The notes under the pieces were generated by a model. The model was not told the DNA's origin, made no database searches, and saw only the letters and a program-made list of their open reading frames with translations. This document shows, piece by piece, positions 35,751-44,851 of a stretch of 64,000 nt of DNA (positions within the stretch are counted from its first letter, which is position 1; the number at the start of each line of letters is the position of its first letter). The translations under genes and the position numbers were made by a program. Source of the stretch: Streptomyces sp. V2I9 (GTDB lineage Bacteria; Actinomycetota; Actinomycetes; Streptomycetales; Streptomycetaceae); assembly GCF_030817475.1 (NCBI RefSeq), contig NZ_JAUSZJ010000002.1:558001-622000 (forward strand), in the 5' to 3' direction.

Positions 35751-36027
35751 CGCACGCTCCCTCCACACCCGGAACCCGGCGGTGCGCGGAACGCCGCCGG
35801 CTCAGCCCTTCCGTCCACTCTGCGCCCTCACCGGGTGTCCGGGCATCCCGGAGGTCGGGCGCCACGGTCTCGTGCGTCCCCGCGGCGGAGCCCCCGGCGG
35901 CCCGGCCGGCCGACCGGATTCAGTCGAACGCAGGGACGGCGGAGCCCCGAGGTGCGAGCCGGACAGGGGCGGCCGGCAGCACGGCGGGGGCGACCGGCAG
36001 CACCGCCGCGCAGGGGTGGACGACGCA

Positions 36028-37116
36028 TCAGCGACTCGTCTTCCGACGGCCCGCCGCGACGGGCCGCAGCAGCACCGGGCGCAGCCGGGGGAAGCCGCGT
36101 ACGGAGACGGGGCGCAGCCCTTTCAGTTCGTATCCGGCCAGTCCGGCCAGTTCGCCGGAGAAGGCCGTGTCGACGAGCACGGTGCCGGGGCGGGCGACCG
36201 CGGTCAGCCGGGCCGCCGCGTTGACCGCGGTCCCGTACAGGTCCCCGAACCGGGAGAGCACCTCGCCGTAGGCCAGGCCGGTCCTGACCCGCGGCAGCTC
36301 GGGTACGTCGTGGACCCGGGCCGTCAGCTCCAGTGCGATGTCAGCGGCACAGGAGGCGGACTCGCAGACGAAGAACACCTCGTCCCCGATGGTCTTCACC
36401 ACCCGGCCGCGGCCCTCGGCGATCACGTCGCCGGTGAGGCTCTCGAAGCTGTCGATGACCCGCCCGAGTTCGGCGCCCTCCAGGCCGCGTGTCATCCGTG
36501 TGTACCCGACCATGTCGGTGAATCCCACGGCCCGGTACCGGAGCGCGGCGTCACCGGGAAGCGCTGCGGGGCCGGTCGTCGACGCCTGCGGGGATCCCCC
36601 CTCCCCGGTCGTCCCCGGCGCGGCCCGGAACCGTTCGGCGTACGCGGCGAGGTGGCGGCGCCAGACGTACCGCTGCAACGCCTCCAGCTCCGGCATCAGC
36701 TCCGCGGCCCGCTCCAGCGGTGCGCCGCCGGGAGGCGTGCCGGGGGCACGGTCGAGCCACCCCCGGAACGCTTCGATCTGCCACTCGGCCAGCCGTGACA
36801 GGTGGTAGGCCACGGCCCGCACCACCATGGTCTCGCTCTCGCCGGTCACCAGCCCCGTCCCGACCAGGCGCGCCACCCCCCGGAGCGCCTCGACATCGGC
36901 GTCGGTGAAGAACCGTTCGTCGTCCTCCACCGAGGGGAAGCCCAGCGCACGCCAGATCCGCTCGGCCCTCTCCGGTTCCACCCCCGCCCGCTCGGCGACG
37001 TCCTTCCTCGTCCACCGGGGGGCGGCGCCCAGCACCAGTTCCCGCAGGGCGCCGACGGGCGGGCCCGGCGTGTCGGGCCCGCCTTCCGCCACGGCTGCCG
37101 GACGCGCGTCGCTCAT
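36028..37116 (-). CDS. class III adenylate cyclase
   Basis: 362 residues. The N-terminal 190 residues resemble helical regulatory domains (RKDVAERAGVEPERAERIWR, a MerR/HTH-like helix pair, then FFTDADVEALRGVARLVGTG). The catalytic domain carries the metal Asp in VGFTDMVGYTRM, the substrate Lys and second Asp in VVKTIGDEVFFV, and FGDLYGTAVNAAARLTA with the adenine-specifying Asp and transition-state Asn and Arg. It should make cAMP. The ATG overlaps the universal stress gene stop (ATGA), so the two are coupled. Confidence 0.88.
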   Translation of the reverse strand: MSDARPAAVAEGGPDTPGPPVGALRELVLGAAPRWTRKDVAERAGVEPERAERIWRALGFPSVEDDERFFTDADVEALRGVARLVGTGLVTGESETMVVRAVAYHLSRLAEWQIEAFRGWLDRAPGTPPGGAPLERAAELMPELEALQRYVWRRHLAAYAERFRAAPGTTGEGGSPQASTTGPAALPGDAALRYRAVGFTDMVGYTRMTRGLEGAELGRVIDSFESLTGDVIAEGRGRVVKTIGDEVFFVCESASCAADIALELTARVHDVPELPRVRTGLAYGEVLSRFGDLYGTAVNAAARLTAVARPGTVLVDTAFSGELAGLAGYELKGLRPVSVRGFPRLRPVLLRPVAAGRRKTSR

Positions 37117-37562
37117 GTGGTGTGCACGATCAGCACGTCGAGACCGGCTTTCCTCGCGATGTCGGCGGGCACGGACCCCAGGATGCGCCCGGCGAGCGAG
37201 CGCAGGCCGCGGTTGCCCACCACCAGCAGGTCCGCCCCCTGCTCGGCGGCCGCGTTCACCAGGGCGGGCACGGGGTCGTCCTGGACGGCGACGGACCGCA
37301 CCTCCAGCGCCCCCTGCCCCCGCGCGCGGTCCCGCGCGATCCGCAGGGTGTCCTCGGCCGGAGCCGACCCCACCACCTGGTACGCCTCGGGACCGAGCTG
37401 GTCCCGCGCGCGGGAGAGTTCCGGACCGCGCATCGGCTGGTAGGCGCACACGATGACGAGCTCGGCCCGGCAGCCGGCCGCGAGCCTGGCCGCCCCCTCC
37501 ACAGCAGCGAACGACGACTCGGACCCGTCGGTGCCGACCATGACGACTCGATAGGAACTCAC
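37113..37562 (-). CDS. universal stress protein, single domain
   Basis: 149 residues: VVMVGTDGSESSFAAVEGAA at the start, and the ATP loop LLVVGNRGLRSLAGRILGS then VPADIARKAGLDVLIVHT at the end, all typical of UspA-fold proteins. GTG at 37562 lies 6 nt from AGGGGAG and is preferred to a TTG two codons earlier. It leads a two-gene operon with the adenylate cyclase, and a perfect palindrome lies just upstream. Confidence 0.85.
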   Translation of the reverse strand: MSSYRVVMVGTDGSESSFAAVEGAARLAAGCRAELVIVCAYQPMRGPELSRARDQLGPEAYQVVGSAPAEDTLRIARDRARGQGALEVRSVAVQDDPVPALVNAAAEQGADLLVVGNRGLRSLAGRILGSVPADIARKAGLDVLIVHTT

Positions 37563-37588
37563 GCACAACTCCCCTGGAAGAACCGTTA

Positions 37589-37604
37589 CTTACTCCAGAG
37601 TAAG
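37589..37604 (-). promoter_or_regulatory. perfect 16-bp palindrome upstream of the usp-cyclase operon
   Basis: CTTACTCCAGAGTAAG, arms of 7 with a 2-nt centre, 27-42 bp before the stress-protein start. The AT-rich arms stand out from the surrounding GC-rich DNA and look like an operator overlapping the promoter. Confidence 0.55.
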
Positions 37605-37717
37605 CTCAGTCCGCGCAGGAGGTAAAGGCGTGCGCCCGTCGACGGCGGCCCGCGCGGCGGATCCGGAGGGGCCGAGATGCTTGAATGGGCCGTTCCCGAT
37701 CCGGTGAGGAGAGCGCT

Positions 37718-38491
37718 GTGCCCCTGGTCTCTGTCGTGATGCCCGTGTACAACTCGGCGGCGACGCTGGGTCAGGCGGTCCGTTCGGTCCTCACGCAGAC
37801 CCACGGCGACCTGGAGCTGCTGGTCACCGACGACCGGTCGACCGACGACTCCATGGACCTGCTCCGGGCGTTCGCCGAGCAGGACGAGCGTGTGCTGCCG
37901 CGGCCGGCGCCCACGCAGGGCGGCGCGGGCCGGGCGCGCAACCTTGCGATGCAGCGGGCCCGCGGGGACTACATCGCCTTCCTCGACTCCGACGACATGT
38001 GGCTCCCGGAGAAGACGGAGAAGCAGCTCGCCTTCGCCGGGGAAGCCGATGCGCCGTTGACGTTCACGTCGTACTTCAAGATGGACGCCGACCACGCCGG
38101 GGAGAGCACCGACTGGGCCCCGAACGGCCGGGTCATCCGCGCGAGGCCGCGCGTCGACTACCGCGCGATGCTGCGCCGGGACCACATCGGCGCCTTGACC
38201 GCCATGTACGACCGCAGGGCCCTGGGTACGCGGCTGATGCCCCAGATGCGCAAGCGGCAGGACTACGCGCTCTGGCTGAGCATCATGCGGGACGGCCACG
38301 ACGCCCGGGGACTGGCCGAACCGCTCGCCGTGTACCGGGCCCAGCGGCCGGGGTCGCTGTCATCCGGCAAGCTGTCGCTGGTGCGGTACAACTGGGACCT
38401 CTACCGCACGCACGAGCATCTGTCGGTCCCCAGGGCGACAGGGTCGCTGGCCGGCGCCGTGTGGCAGTCGCTGCGCAACTCACGGATCTAG
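37718..38491 (+). CDS. family 2 glycosyltransferase
   Basis: 257 residues. GT-A fold: VSVVMPVYNSAATLGQAVRS, LLVTDDRSTDDSMDLLRAF, GAGRARNLAMQRARGDYIAF and the DxD motif FLDSDDMW. ALTAMYDRRALG and QDYALWLSIMRDG correspond to the acceptor region. It transfers a sugar from a nucleotide sugar; the acceptor is unknown. No membrane helix, so cytosolic or peripheral. GTG start at 37718 follows GAGGAGAG. Confidence 0.88.
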   Translation: MPLVSVVMPVYNSAATLGQAVRSVLTQTHGDLELLVTDDRSTDDSMDLLRAFAEQDERVLPRPAPTQGGAGRARNLAMQRARGDYIAFLDSDDMWLPEKTEKQLAFAGEADAPLTFTSYFKMDADHAGESTDWAPNGRVIRARPRVDYRAMLRRDHIGALTAMYDRRALGTRLMPQMRKRQDYALWLSIMRDGHDARGLAEPLAVYRAQRPGSLSSGKLSLVRYNWDLYRTHEHLSVPRATGSLAGAVWQSLRNSRI

Positions 38492-38500
38492 GGAACGTCC

Positions 38501-38516
38501 GCCGGTCCGGACCGGC
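38501..38516. terminator. 16-bp palindrome after the glycosyltransferase
   Basis: GCCGGTCCGGACCGGC, 9 nt past the stop codon; likely terminator. Confidence 0.5.
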
Positions 38517-38830
38517 TCGGCTCCGGTGCCCGGGGCGGTGGAAGGGGCCGGGCCTGGATGGCCCCGGACGAGTACCGCGATGACCGTGGTCGTCATGGGG
38601 ATCGCCGGTACCGACCGCCGCTCCGCACGCCGACGCTGTCCGGGCGCCTCCCTGCGGACGGCGGACGGGGAGGAGAGCCGGGGAGCGCCCGGTCGGTGTG
38701 CTGACGTCCCGGATGCGGGGGATCATCGGAGCATGAGGGGCGATGATCCACTGCGCTGCCCGCCCGGCCCGGGTCCGCTGCCCCCGGCCGGGGGCGCGGT
38801 ACCGCCTGTCCGAGCGGGGTGGGGGCGGCG
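38517..38830. other. 314-bp gap without a supported gene
   Basis: Holds a second GGGGCC ... GGCCCC inverted repeat near 38547 and the presumed promoter of the next phosphatase; nothing else is recognised. Confidence 0.4.
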
Positions 38831-40483
38831 GTGAACGAGGAACGTCTCCTCAGGCGGTACCAGGCGCTCATGGCGGCCGTGCCGCAGTCCGTGTGGGTGA
38901 TGTCGCCCGACGGCGTCGTCACTCTGTTGGCCGGAGGCGGCATCGCGGAGAAGCTGTGGCGTCCCGAGGGCGGAACCCCGTGGATGGACGCCGTGCATCC
39001 GAAGGACCGGGGCTGGTTCCAGCGGGCCTGGCGCGGGGCCACGCAGCGGCGCACGCCGCTCGACACGATCGTACGGGTACGGCTCGACGGCGCGCCCGAC
39101 CGTTTCCGCCATGTGAAGATCATCGCCGCGCCCGTGCTCGACGAGGGCGGGAGGGTGGAGTGGGTCGGGACCGCCAGCGACGCCGAGAGTCACTGGCGGA
39201 CCCGGATGCGGGAGAAGCTGCTGGCCCGGATGGCGGCGGTGCCCGCGGCGCACGACCTGTCCGAGGCGTTCCTGACCACGGCGGCGGCCGTCGTGCCCGA
39301 ACTGGCCGACGCCGTCGCCGTCTTCCGCGTACAGAACGGTGTCGAGGCCGGTGTGCGACCTGACGGCGGGCCGCCGGACGTGACGTCGCCGGAGCGGGTC
39401 GGGCTCGCCCCCGGACTGCCTCCCCTGCCTCCGCTGGAGCCCGACTTCGTGCTGGGTCCGGTCGCCCGGCAGGCCATCGAGAGCCAGCAGGCGAAGCTGA
39501 TCGTCTTCCCACCCGACGGACCGCCCGGGGAAGGACTGTCGGACGCCTCCGCCCGGTGGCTGCGGGAGGCCGGCGCGACGGGCGTGGCACTGCTGCCGGT
39601 CGTGGTCGACGGCCGGACGGTGGCGCTGGCGACCATCGCCACCTGCCGGGGCAACCCGCCCCCGGACGAGGCCGACCTCTCCCTGCTGCAGGACGTCTTC
39701 CAGCAGATGAGCGGGCCGCTGCGCCGGACCATGGAACTCCAGAGCATCCGCGGCAAGGCGCTCGCCCTGCAGCAGTCGTTCCTGGCCGCCCCGCCGCCCG
39801 TCGACGGCCTCACCATCACCGCGCTCTACCACCCGGCCGATTCGGCCGCCGAGGTCGGCGGCGACTGGTACGACGCCGTCCGGCTCTCGCCCGACGCCCT
39901 CGCCCTGTCGATCGGCGACATCGCGGGCCACGACCTCGACGCGGCCACCGCGATGGGCCGCGTCAACAGCATCCTGCGGGGGCTCGCCTACGACAGCGGT
40001 CCGAACGCCAGCCCGGCGGACACGCTGAGCCGCCTCGACCGGGTCGTGCAGGCGCTCGACAGCCCGTCGATGATCACGGCGGTGCACGCGGTGCTGCGGC
40101 GGCTGTCCGGCGGCGACTGGCGCATCGCCCTGTCCAACGCCGGCCACCCGCCGCCCCTGCTGCTCCCGGCCGGGGCGCCGTCGCGGTATCTGCACGGCCT
40201 CACGGCACCGGACCCGCCGCTGTGCGTCGCCGACGCCCTCGACCGCACCACCCTCCACGCGGTCCTGCGCGCGGGCGACACCCTGGTGCTCTACACCGAC
40301 GGGCTCGTGGAGACGCCGGACACGGACATCGGCGACAACCTGCGGCGGCTGCGCGAGCGCACCGACGCGCTGACCCGCAGGGGCCTGCCGCTGCCGAACC
40401 TGATCCGCGGTCTGCTGCCGCCCGTCCAGCACCGCCGGGACGACATCGCCGTCATCGCCCTCCAGGCACGGCCGGACCGGTGA
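38831..40483 (+). CDS. PAS/GAF-linked PP2C phosphatase
   Basis: 550 residues. An N-terminal PAS-like domain (LMAAVPQSVWVMSPDGVVTL), a GAF-like middle (about 130-290), and a SpoIIE-type PP2C domain: VGGDWYDAVRL, SIGDIAGHDLDAATAM, SNAGHPPPLLL, YTDGLVETPD and RRDDIAVIAL, with all metal Asp residues kept. It has the same phosphatase class as the gene at 33.6 kb but a different sensor part. The GTG at 38831 has a GGGGG run upstream; an in-frame GTG at 38819 is an alternative. Confidence 0.85.
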   Translation: MNEERLLRRYQALMAAVPQSVWVMSPDGVVTLLAGGGIAEKLWRPEGGTPWMDAVHPKDRGWFQRAWRGATQRRTPLDTIVRVRLDGAPDRFRHVKIIAAPVLDEGGRVEWVGTASDAESHWRTRMREKLLARMAAVPAAHDLSEAFLTTAAAVVPELADAVAVFRVQNGVEAGVRPDGGPPDVTSPERVGLAPGLPPLPPLEPDFVLGPVARQAIESQQAKLIVFPPDGPPGEGLSDASARWLREAGATGVALLPVVVDGRTVALATIATCRGNPPPDEADLSLLQDVFQQMSGPLRRTMELQSIRGKALALQQSFLAAPPPVDGLTITALYHPADSAAEVGGDWYDAVRLSPDALALSIGDIAGHDLDAATAMGRVNSILRGLAYDSGPNASPADTLSRLDRVVQALDSPSMITAVHAVLRRLSGGDWRIALSNAGHPPPLLLPAGAPSRYLHGLTAPDPPLCVADALDRTTLHAVLRAGDTLVLYTDGLVETPDTDIGDNLRRLRERTDALTRRGLPLPNLIRGLLPPVQHRRDDIAVIALQARPDR

Positions 40484-40577
40484 CCGGGGACCGGATGTTC
40501 GGGGATCTCCACGTTTGCGCGCGGTACCGCCCCTCTATACCGTCGAGAAGGCCGTCCTCGGACGAAAGAGGCTCTGC

Positions 40578-41387
40578 ATGAACACGCCGAACGAACGCCG
40601 GAGCGGGCTCGCCAGCTCACGGGCGCACTCCGCCCGGGTGTACGACTACATCCTGGGCGGCAAGGACCACTACCCCGCGGATGTGGAAGCGGGCGACGCC
40701 ATGGTCCGGCACTGGCCCGCGCTCCCCGTCCACATGCTGGAGAACCGCCGGTTCATGCACCGCGCCGCCCGCTTCCTGGCGGAGGAGCGGGGCATCCGCC
40801 AGTTCCTCGACGTCGGGACCGGGCTGCCGACCTCGCCGAACCTGCACGAGATCGTGCAGGAAGTGGCGCCGGAGTCGCATGTGGTCTACGTCGACAACGA
40901 CCCCATCGTCCTGGCGCACGCGCGTGCCCTGCTGGAGAGCTCACCGGAGGGCGCCACGGCCTACGTGGACGCGAACATGCACGACCCCGACGCCATCCTG
41001 GACAGTCCCGAGTTCCGCGAACTCATCGACCTGGACCGGCCGGTCGGCCTCATGGTGATCGGCATCATGCACTTCATCCTGCCGCCGGACGACCGCCGCC
41101 TGGTCAAACGGCTGCTGGACCCGCTGCCCTCGGGCAGCTATCTGGCGATGACCATCGGCACCGGCGACTTCGCGCCCGAGGAGGTGGGCCGGGTGGCGGA
41201 GGAGTACCGGCAGCAGAACATGCCCATGGCCCTGCGCGATCTCGCCACCGCCACCTCGTTCTTCGACGGGCTGGAGCTGCAGGAGCCGGGGGTCACCCAG
41301 GTGCACACGTGGCGCCCCGGACCGGAGCAGGACGGCGTCGACGGCCGGGACATCGCCATGTACGGGGCGGTCGCGAGAAAGCCCTGA
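40578..41387 (+). CDS. SAM-dependent methyltransferase, DUF574 type
   Basis: 269 residues. It fits the actinobacterial DUF574 methyltransferase family: ARVYDYILGGKDHYPADVEA near the start, FLDVGTGLPTSPNLHEIVQE as the SAM loop, VVYVDNDPIVLAHARALL, and GLMVIGIMHFILPPDDRR. The family is expanded in Streptomyces, and its substrates are largely unknown. ATG at 40578 with GAAAGAGG upstream. A 26-bp tandem repeat follows the stop. Confidence 0.85.
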   Translation: MNTPNERRSGLASSRAHSARVYDYILGGKDHYPADVEAGDAMVRHWPALPVHMLENRRFMHRAARFLAEERGIRQFLDVGTGLPTSPNLHEIVQEVAPESHVVYVDNDPIVLAHARALLESSPEGATAYVDANMHDPDAILDSPEFRELIDLDRPVGLMVIGIMHFILPPDDRRLVKRLLDPLPSGSYLAMTIGTGDFAPEEVGRVAEEYRQQNMPMALRDLATATSFFDGLELQEPGVTQVHTWRPGPEQDGVDGRDIAMYGAVARKP

Positions 41388-41399
41388 AACGGCGGGCCC

Positions 41400-41499
41400 G
41401 AGCCCCGCTCGCGTTCGGACTCCGTGAGCCCCGCTCGCGTTCGGGCTCCTTGAGCTCTGTTCGCGTTCGGACTCCTTGAGCTCCGCTCGCGTTCGAGCC
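41400..41499. repeat. 26-bp tandem repeat, 3.8 copies
   Basis: Unit GAGCCCCGCTCGCGTTCGGA plus CTCCGT at 41400, 41426, 41452 and 41478 (last copy partial), with a few substitutions. Each unit can fold because its GAGnCC start pairs with its GGnCTC end, so it may also terminate the methyltransferase transcript. Confidence 0.85.
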
Positions 41500-41720
41500 A
41501 CTGGGCCCTGATCGCCCGGTGAACCGGAGCCGTCCCCGTACGAGGGGCCGGGAGGCTGAGGCCGGTCCCCCGGCCCCGCGCATACGGCCCGCGGCCTACG
41601 GGACGGCATATCCCGCCGCGCGGACGGGTAGTGGCCAGTTCTCCGCCGGTGCTCGCGCGACGGACCCGCCGGCAGGGCCGCGGGGGCGGGGACACCGGCC
41701 CGCCTTCCGATGGAGCGTCC

Positions 41721-42743
41721 ATGCTGCGGATCCACTTCACGCCCGACGACCTGACGCGGGTCAAGGTGGCGCCGGGGCCGGACGTCCTGTGGGAGATCAC
41801 CAACAGTGTGCAGACCCTCCAACGTACGGACGGGGAACGGGTCTTCGGTACGTGGCGCCGCCGGGTGCGGCCCCGGCTCCCGGAGAGCCGGCGGCTGCTC
41901 TCCCCGCTGCTGCCGCCCCGCGGGTACTCCCCCGACTTCCTGACCCCCACCTCCGGTGACCGCACCACGCTCGGGTCCGCCGTCGACACCCTGCTCGGCA
42001 CACCGCGACCGAGGCTGCGCGCGGAGCTGGCGCGGCTGGCCCGATCGACACGGCTGCCGGCCTGGGCCGCCTCCCTGGCGGAGGGCGACACCGACATGCT
42101 CGCGCGGCTGGGCGAAGCGCTCCACGCCTACCAGGCGGAAGCCCTCGTACCGCACTGGCGGCACGTCCGCTCGGATCTCGAGGCCGACCGGGCGCTGCGG
42201 ACCCGGCATCTGATGGACGGCGGCACCGAGGCGCTGCTGGCCGGCCTCGGGCCCGATGTCCGCTGGCGGCCGCCCGTCCTGGAGGTCACCTACCCGGTCG
42301 ACCAGCACCTGCTGCTGAACGGACGCGGAATCGTGCTCCAGCCGTCGTTCTTCTGCTGGCCCGCCCCGACCACCCTGGCCGACGGCGACCTGCCGCCCGT
42401 CCTGGTCCACCCCATCCAGCACACCGCCGACTGGGCCGCCCTTCCGGGGGCGGTGGGGCCGGCCACGGGCCGGGGCCCTCTCGGCCGGCTGCTCGGGCAG
42501 ACCCGCGCGGATCTGCTGCGGGCCGCGCGCACCGGCTGCTCCACCGTGGAGGCGGCCCGGATGCTCCAGGTGACCCACCCGGCGGTGAGCCAGCACATGA
42601 ACGTGCTGCGTGCGGCAGGTCTGACCACCACGGTCCGCACGGGCGGGCGCGCCTTCCACGTGGCGACCGCGGAGGGCCGTGCGCTGCTGGCGACGGAGGA
42701 CCGCCGTGCAGGTCGCGGGCGGGGCGACGAACCGCGCCCGTAG
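41721..42743 (+). CDS. ArsR-type transcriptional regulator with DUF5937-like N-terminus
   Basis: 340 residues. Residues 1-250 match the long ligand-side domain typical of these regulators (MLRIHFTPDDLTRVKVAPGP, then WRPPVLEVTYPVDQHLLLNG). The C-terminal 80 residues form a winged helix: LLRAARTGCSTVEAARMLQV, THPAVSQHMNVLRAAGLTTT, RTGGRAFHVATAEGRALL. It binds DNA as an ArsR/SmtB-like repressor without visible metal ligands. ATG at 41721 preceded by TGGAGC. Confidence 0.82.
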   Translation: MLRIHFTPDDLTRVKVAPGPDVLWEITNSVQTLQRTDGERVFGTWRRRVRPRLPESRRLLSPLLPPRGYSPDFLTPTSGDRTTLGSAVDTLLGTPRPRLRAELARLARSTRLPAWAASLAEGDTDMLARLGEALHAYQAEALVPHWRHVRSDLEADRALRTRHLMDGGTEALLAGLGPDVRWRPPVLEVTYPVDQHLLLNGRGIVLQPSFFCWPAPTTLADGDLPPVLVHPIQHTADWAALPGAVGPATGRGPLGRLLGQTRADLLRAARTGCSTVEAARMLQVTHPAVSQHMNVLRAAGLTTTVRTGGRAFHVATAEGRALLATEDRRAGRGRGDEPRP

Positions 42744-43022
42744 AGGCGCCCGGACACACCGCTCGTGCCGCGGAGCGGACCGGGCGGCGGACTCCGCCCG
42801 GCGGCCCCGGCCCACAGCGTTCGGTACGGGGCGCACGCCGGACGGCCGACTGCGCCCGTGAGCCTCGAGCCACCGCGCCCGTAAGCCTGGACTTACAGCG
42901 CTTGTGCCGGGCGCCGCCGCACCACCACGCTGTCCCCTGTCACCGCACCGCACCCGGCAGGACGCTTCCCACGGCGTCCCGCGCCGATGTTCCCGTACGG
43001 CCCCGCCCCCACAGGAGCCCTC

Positions 43023-43748
43023 ATGCGCGCGAGACTTGTCCCCGCCATCGCGGCGATCGCCCTCGGAGCACTGCTGCTCCCCGGAACCGCCCACGCCTCA
43101 CCCGCCCCCGCCGTCCCGGTGGTCGACGTGCGGGCCCACGACTCGGCGGCCGGCACCGCCCTCGTCTCCGGCTACGACGAACCGGGCGCCCGCCTGCGGG
43201 TGGACGCCGGCCGGACGAGCGCCGCCCGCTGGCTGACGATCGACTACCAGGTCCAGCAGACCGGTTACTGGTGCGGTCCCGCCGCGACCCGCATCGCGCT
43301 CTCCGCCCGTATGGCTGCGCCCAGCCAGAGCCAACTGGCCGCGCAGCTCGGTACCACCGAGGCGGGCACGGACCACATCGGGCAGATCACCCGTGTGCTC
43401 AACGCCCGTCTGGGCGGCGGCTGGTACGAGACCAAGGAGATGCCGAACGACCCGCCCACCCGTGCGCAGCGGGATCTCCTGTGGCACGACATCGTTTTCG
43501 ACATCGACCGCAACTACCCGCTGGTCGCCAACATCGTCGCCCCGCCCGGCAACCAGCCGCCCGGCTATCCGCCGGACCAGACGATCTACCACTACTTCAC
43601 CGTCTTCGGCTACGACGCGGTGGACCGCACCGTCCTCATCGCGGACCCCGCGTCGTTCAGCGGCAACCAGATCTACTGGATCTCCTTCGACCAGCTGGCC
43701 ACCCTGATCCCCCGAAGGGCTACAGCGCCTGAACCCGCCCTGACCTGA
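43023..43748 (+). CDS. secreted C39-like cysteine peptidase
   Basis: 241 residues. A Sec signal peptide (MRARLVPAIAAIALGALLLP, cut after AHA near residue 29) precedes a papain-like C39 domain: QTGYWCGPAATRIAL with the catalytic Cys, and YHYFTVFGYDAVDRTVLIAD with the His and Asp. It should cleave peptides outside the cell; the substrate is unknown. The start follows AGGAG. It heads a run of three secreted proteins on the same strand. Confidence 0.85.
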   Translation: MRARLVPAIAAIALGALLLPGTAHASPAPAVPVVDVRAHDSAAGTALVSGYDEPGARLRVDAGRTSAARWLTIDYQVQQTGYWCGPAATRIALSARMAAPSQSQLAAQLGTTEAGTDHIGQITRVLNARLGGGWYETKEMPNDPPTRAQRDLLWHDIVFDIDRNYPLVANIVAPPGNQPPGYPPDQTIYHYFTVFGYDAVDRTVLIADPASFSGNQIYWISFDQLATLIPRRATAPEPALT

Positions 43749-43826
43749 CCGCAGTTCACCTGATGGCGCGGGAGGCCACGACTGCCGCCCCGCGCCCCCG
43801 GAAACACCTTTCCCGACCAGGAGGTC

Positions 43827-44819
43827 ATGTTGAGCACGCACCGGCCCACCCGCAGAGGCGTCATCAAGGCAGCCGCCGGCATCACCGCCGCGACGGCGCT
43901 CGGCGCGGGAGGCGTCCTGGCGTCGGCGTCCGCCGCCCACGCGGTCGGCGACGGGTTCGGCCTGCGCATCGTGGACCGCGACGAACGCGACCCGCGCATG
44001 CGGTACTTCCGCTTCTCGACCGATGCCATCGGCTGGAACCCCGGCGTCAACGTCCTGCTGCCCGACGGCTATCACACCGGGGGCCGCAGGTATCCGGTGC
44101 TGTACCTGTTCCACGGAGGCGGTACCGGGCAGGACTTCATCACCTTCGACCGGATGGGCATCCGCGCCTGGACCGCCGGAAAGCCGCTCATCGTCGTGAT
44201 GCCGGACGGCGGCGCGGCGGGCTGGTACTCCAACCCGGTCAGCTCCAACGTCGGCCCCCGCAACTGGGAGACCTTCCACATCGCCCAGCTCCTCCCGTGG
44301 GTGGACGCCAACTTCCGGACGTACGCCGAGTACGACGGCCGGGCGGTCTCCGGCTTCTCGATGGGCGGCTTCGGCGCCCTGAAGTACGCGGCCAAGTACT
44401 ACGGGCACTTCGCCTCGGTCAGCTCCCACTCCGGCCCGGCCAGCCTGCGCCGTGACGCCGGACTCGTCACCCACTGGGCCAATCTCTCCTCGGCAGCCGT
44501 GGAGTTGGGAGGGGGCACGGTCTACGGCGCACCGCTGTGGAACGAGGCCCGCGTGAGCGCCGACAACCCGGTGCAGCGGGTGGAGAGCTACCGCAACAAG
44601 CGGGTGTTCCTGGTCGCCGGGACCAGCCCCGACCCGGTCAACTGGTTCGACACGGTCAACGAGACCCAAGTCCTCGCGGGACAGAGGGAGTTCCGTGGAC
44701 ACCTCGGCTCGGCGGGGATTCCGCACGAGTGGCACGAGGTGCCCGGCGGCCACTTCGTGCGCCCCGACCTGTTCCAGCGGGACCTGGACGGGATCGTCGC
44801 CCGCCTCCGTAAGGCCTGA
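43827..44819 (+). CDS. secreted esterase of the antigen 85 / esterase D fold
   Basis: 330 residues. A twin-arginine signal (TRRGVIKAAAGITAAT) ends near AHA. The alpha/beta hydrolase has YPVLYLFHGGGTGQDFITFD (oxyanion loop) and the nucleophile elbow VSGFSMGGFGALKYAAKYYG, with a C-terminal His in EVPGGHFVRPDL. The family (PF00756) includes esterase D and the mycobacterial mycolyltransferases. It probably hydrolyses or transfers an acyl ester. AGGAGG lies just before the ATG; it is 78 bp after the peptidase gene. Confidence 0.85.
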   Translation: MLSTHRPTRRGVIKAAAGITAATALGAGGVLASASAAHAVGDGFGLRIVDRDERDPRMRYFRFSTDAIGWNPGVNVLLPDGYHTGGRRYPVLYLFHGGGTGQDFITFDRMGIRAWTAGKPLIVVMPDGGAAGWYSNPVSSNVGPRNWETFHIAQLLPWVDANFRTYAEYDGRAVSGFSMGGFGALKYAAKYYGHFASVSSHSGPASLRRDAGLVTHWANLSSAAVELGGGTVYGAPLWNEARVSADNPVQRVESYRNKRVFLVAGTSPDPVNWFDTVNETQVLAGQREFRGHLGSAGIPHEWHEVPGGHFVRPDLFQRDLDGIVARLRKA

Positions 44820-44851
44820 CTCACCGCCCTTCTCCACCCTCGGGAGCCCTC

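Noticed and set aside
41400..41499. Possible CRISPR array
   Set aside because: Units are directly adjacent without unique spacers, and no cas gene is present.
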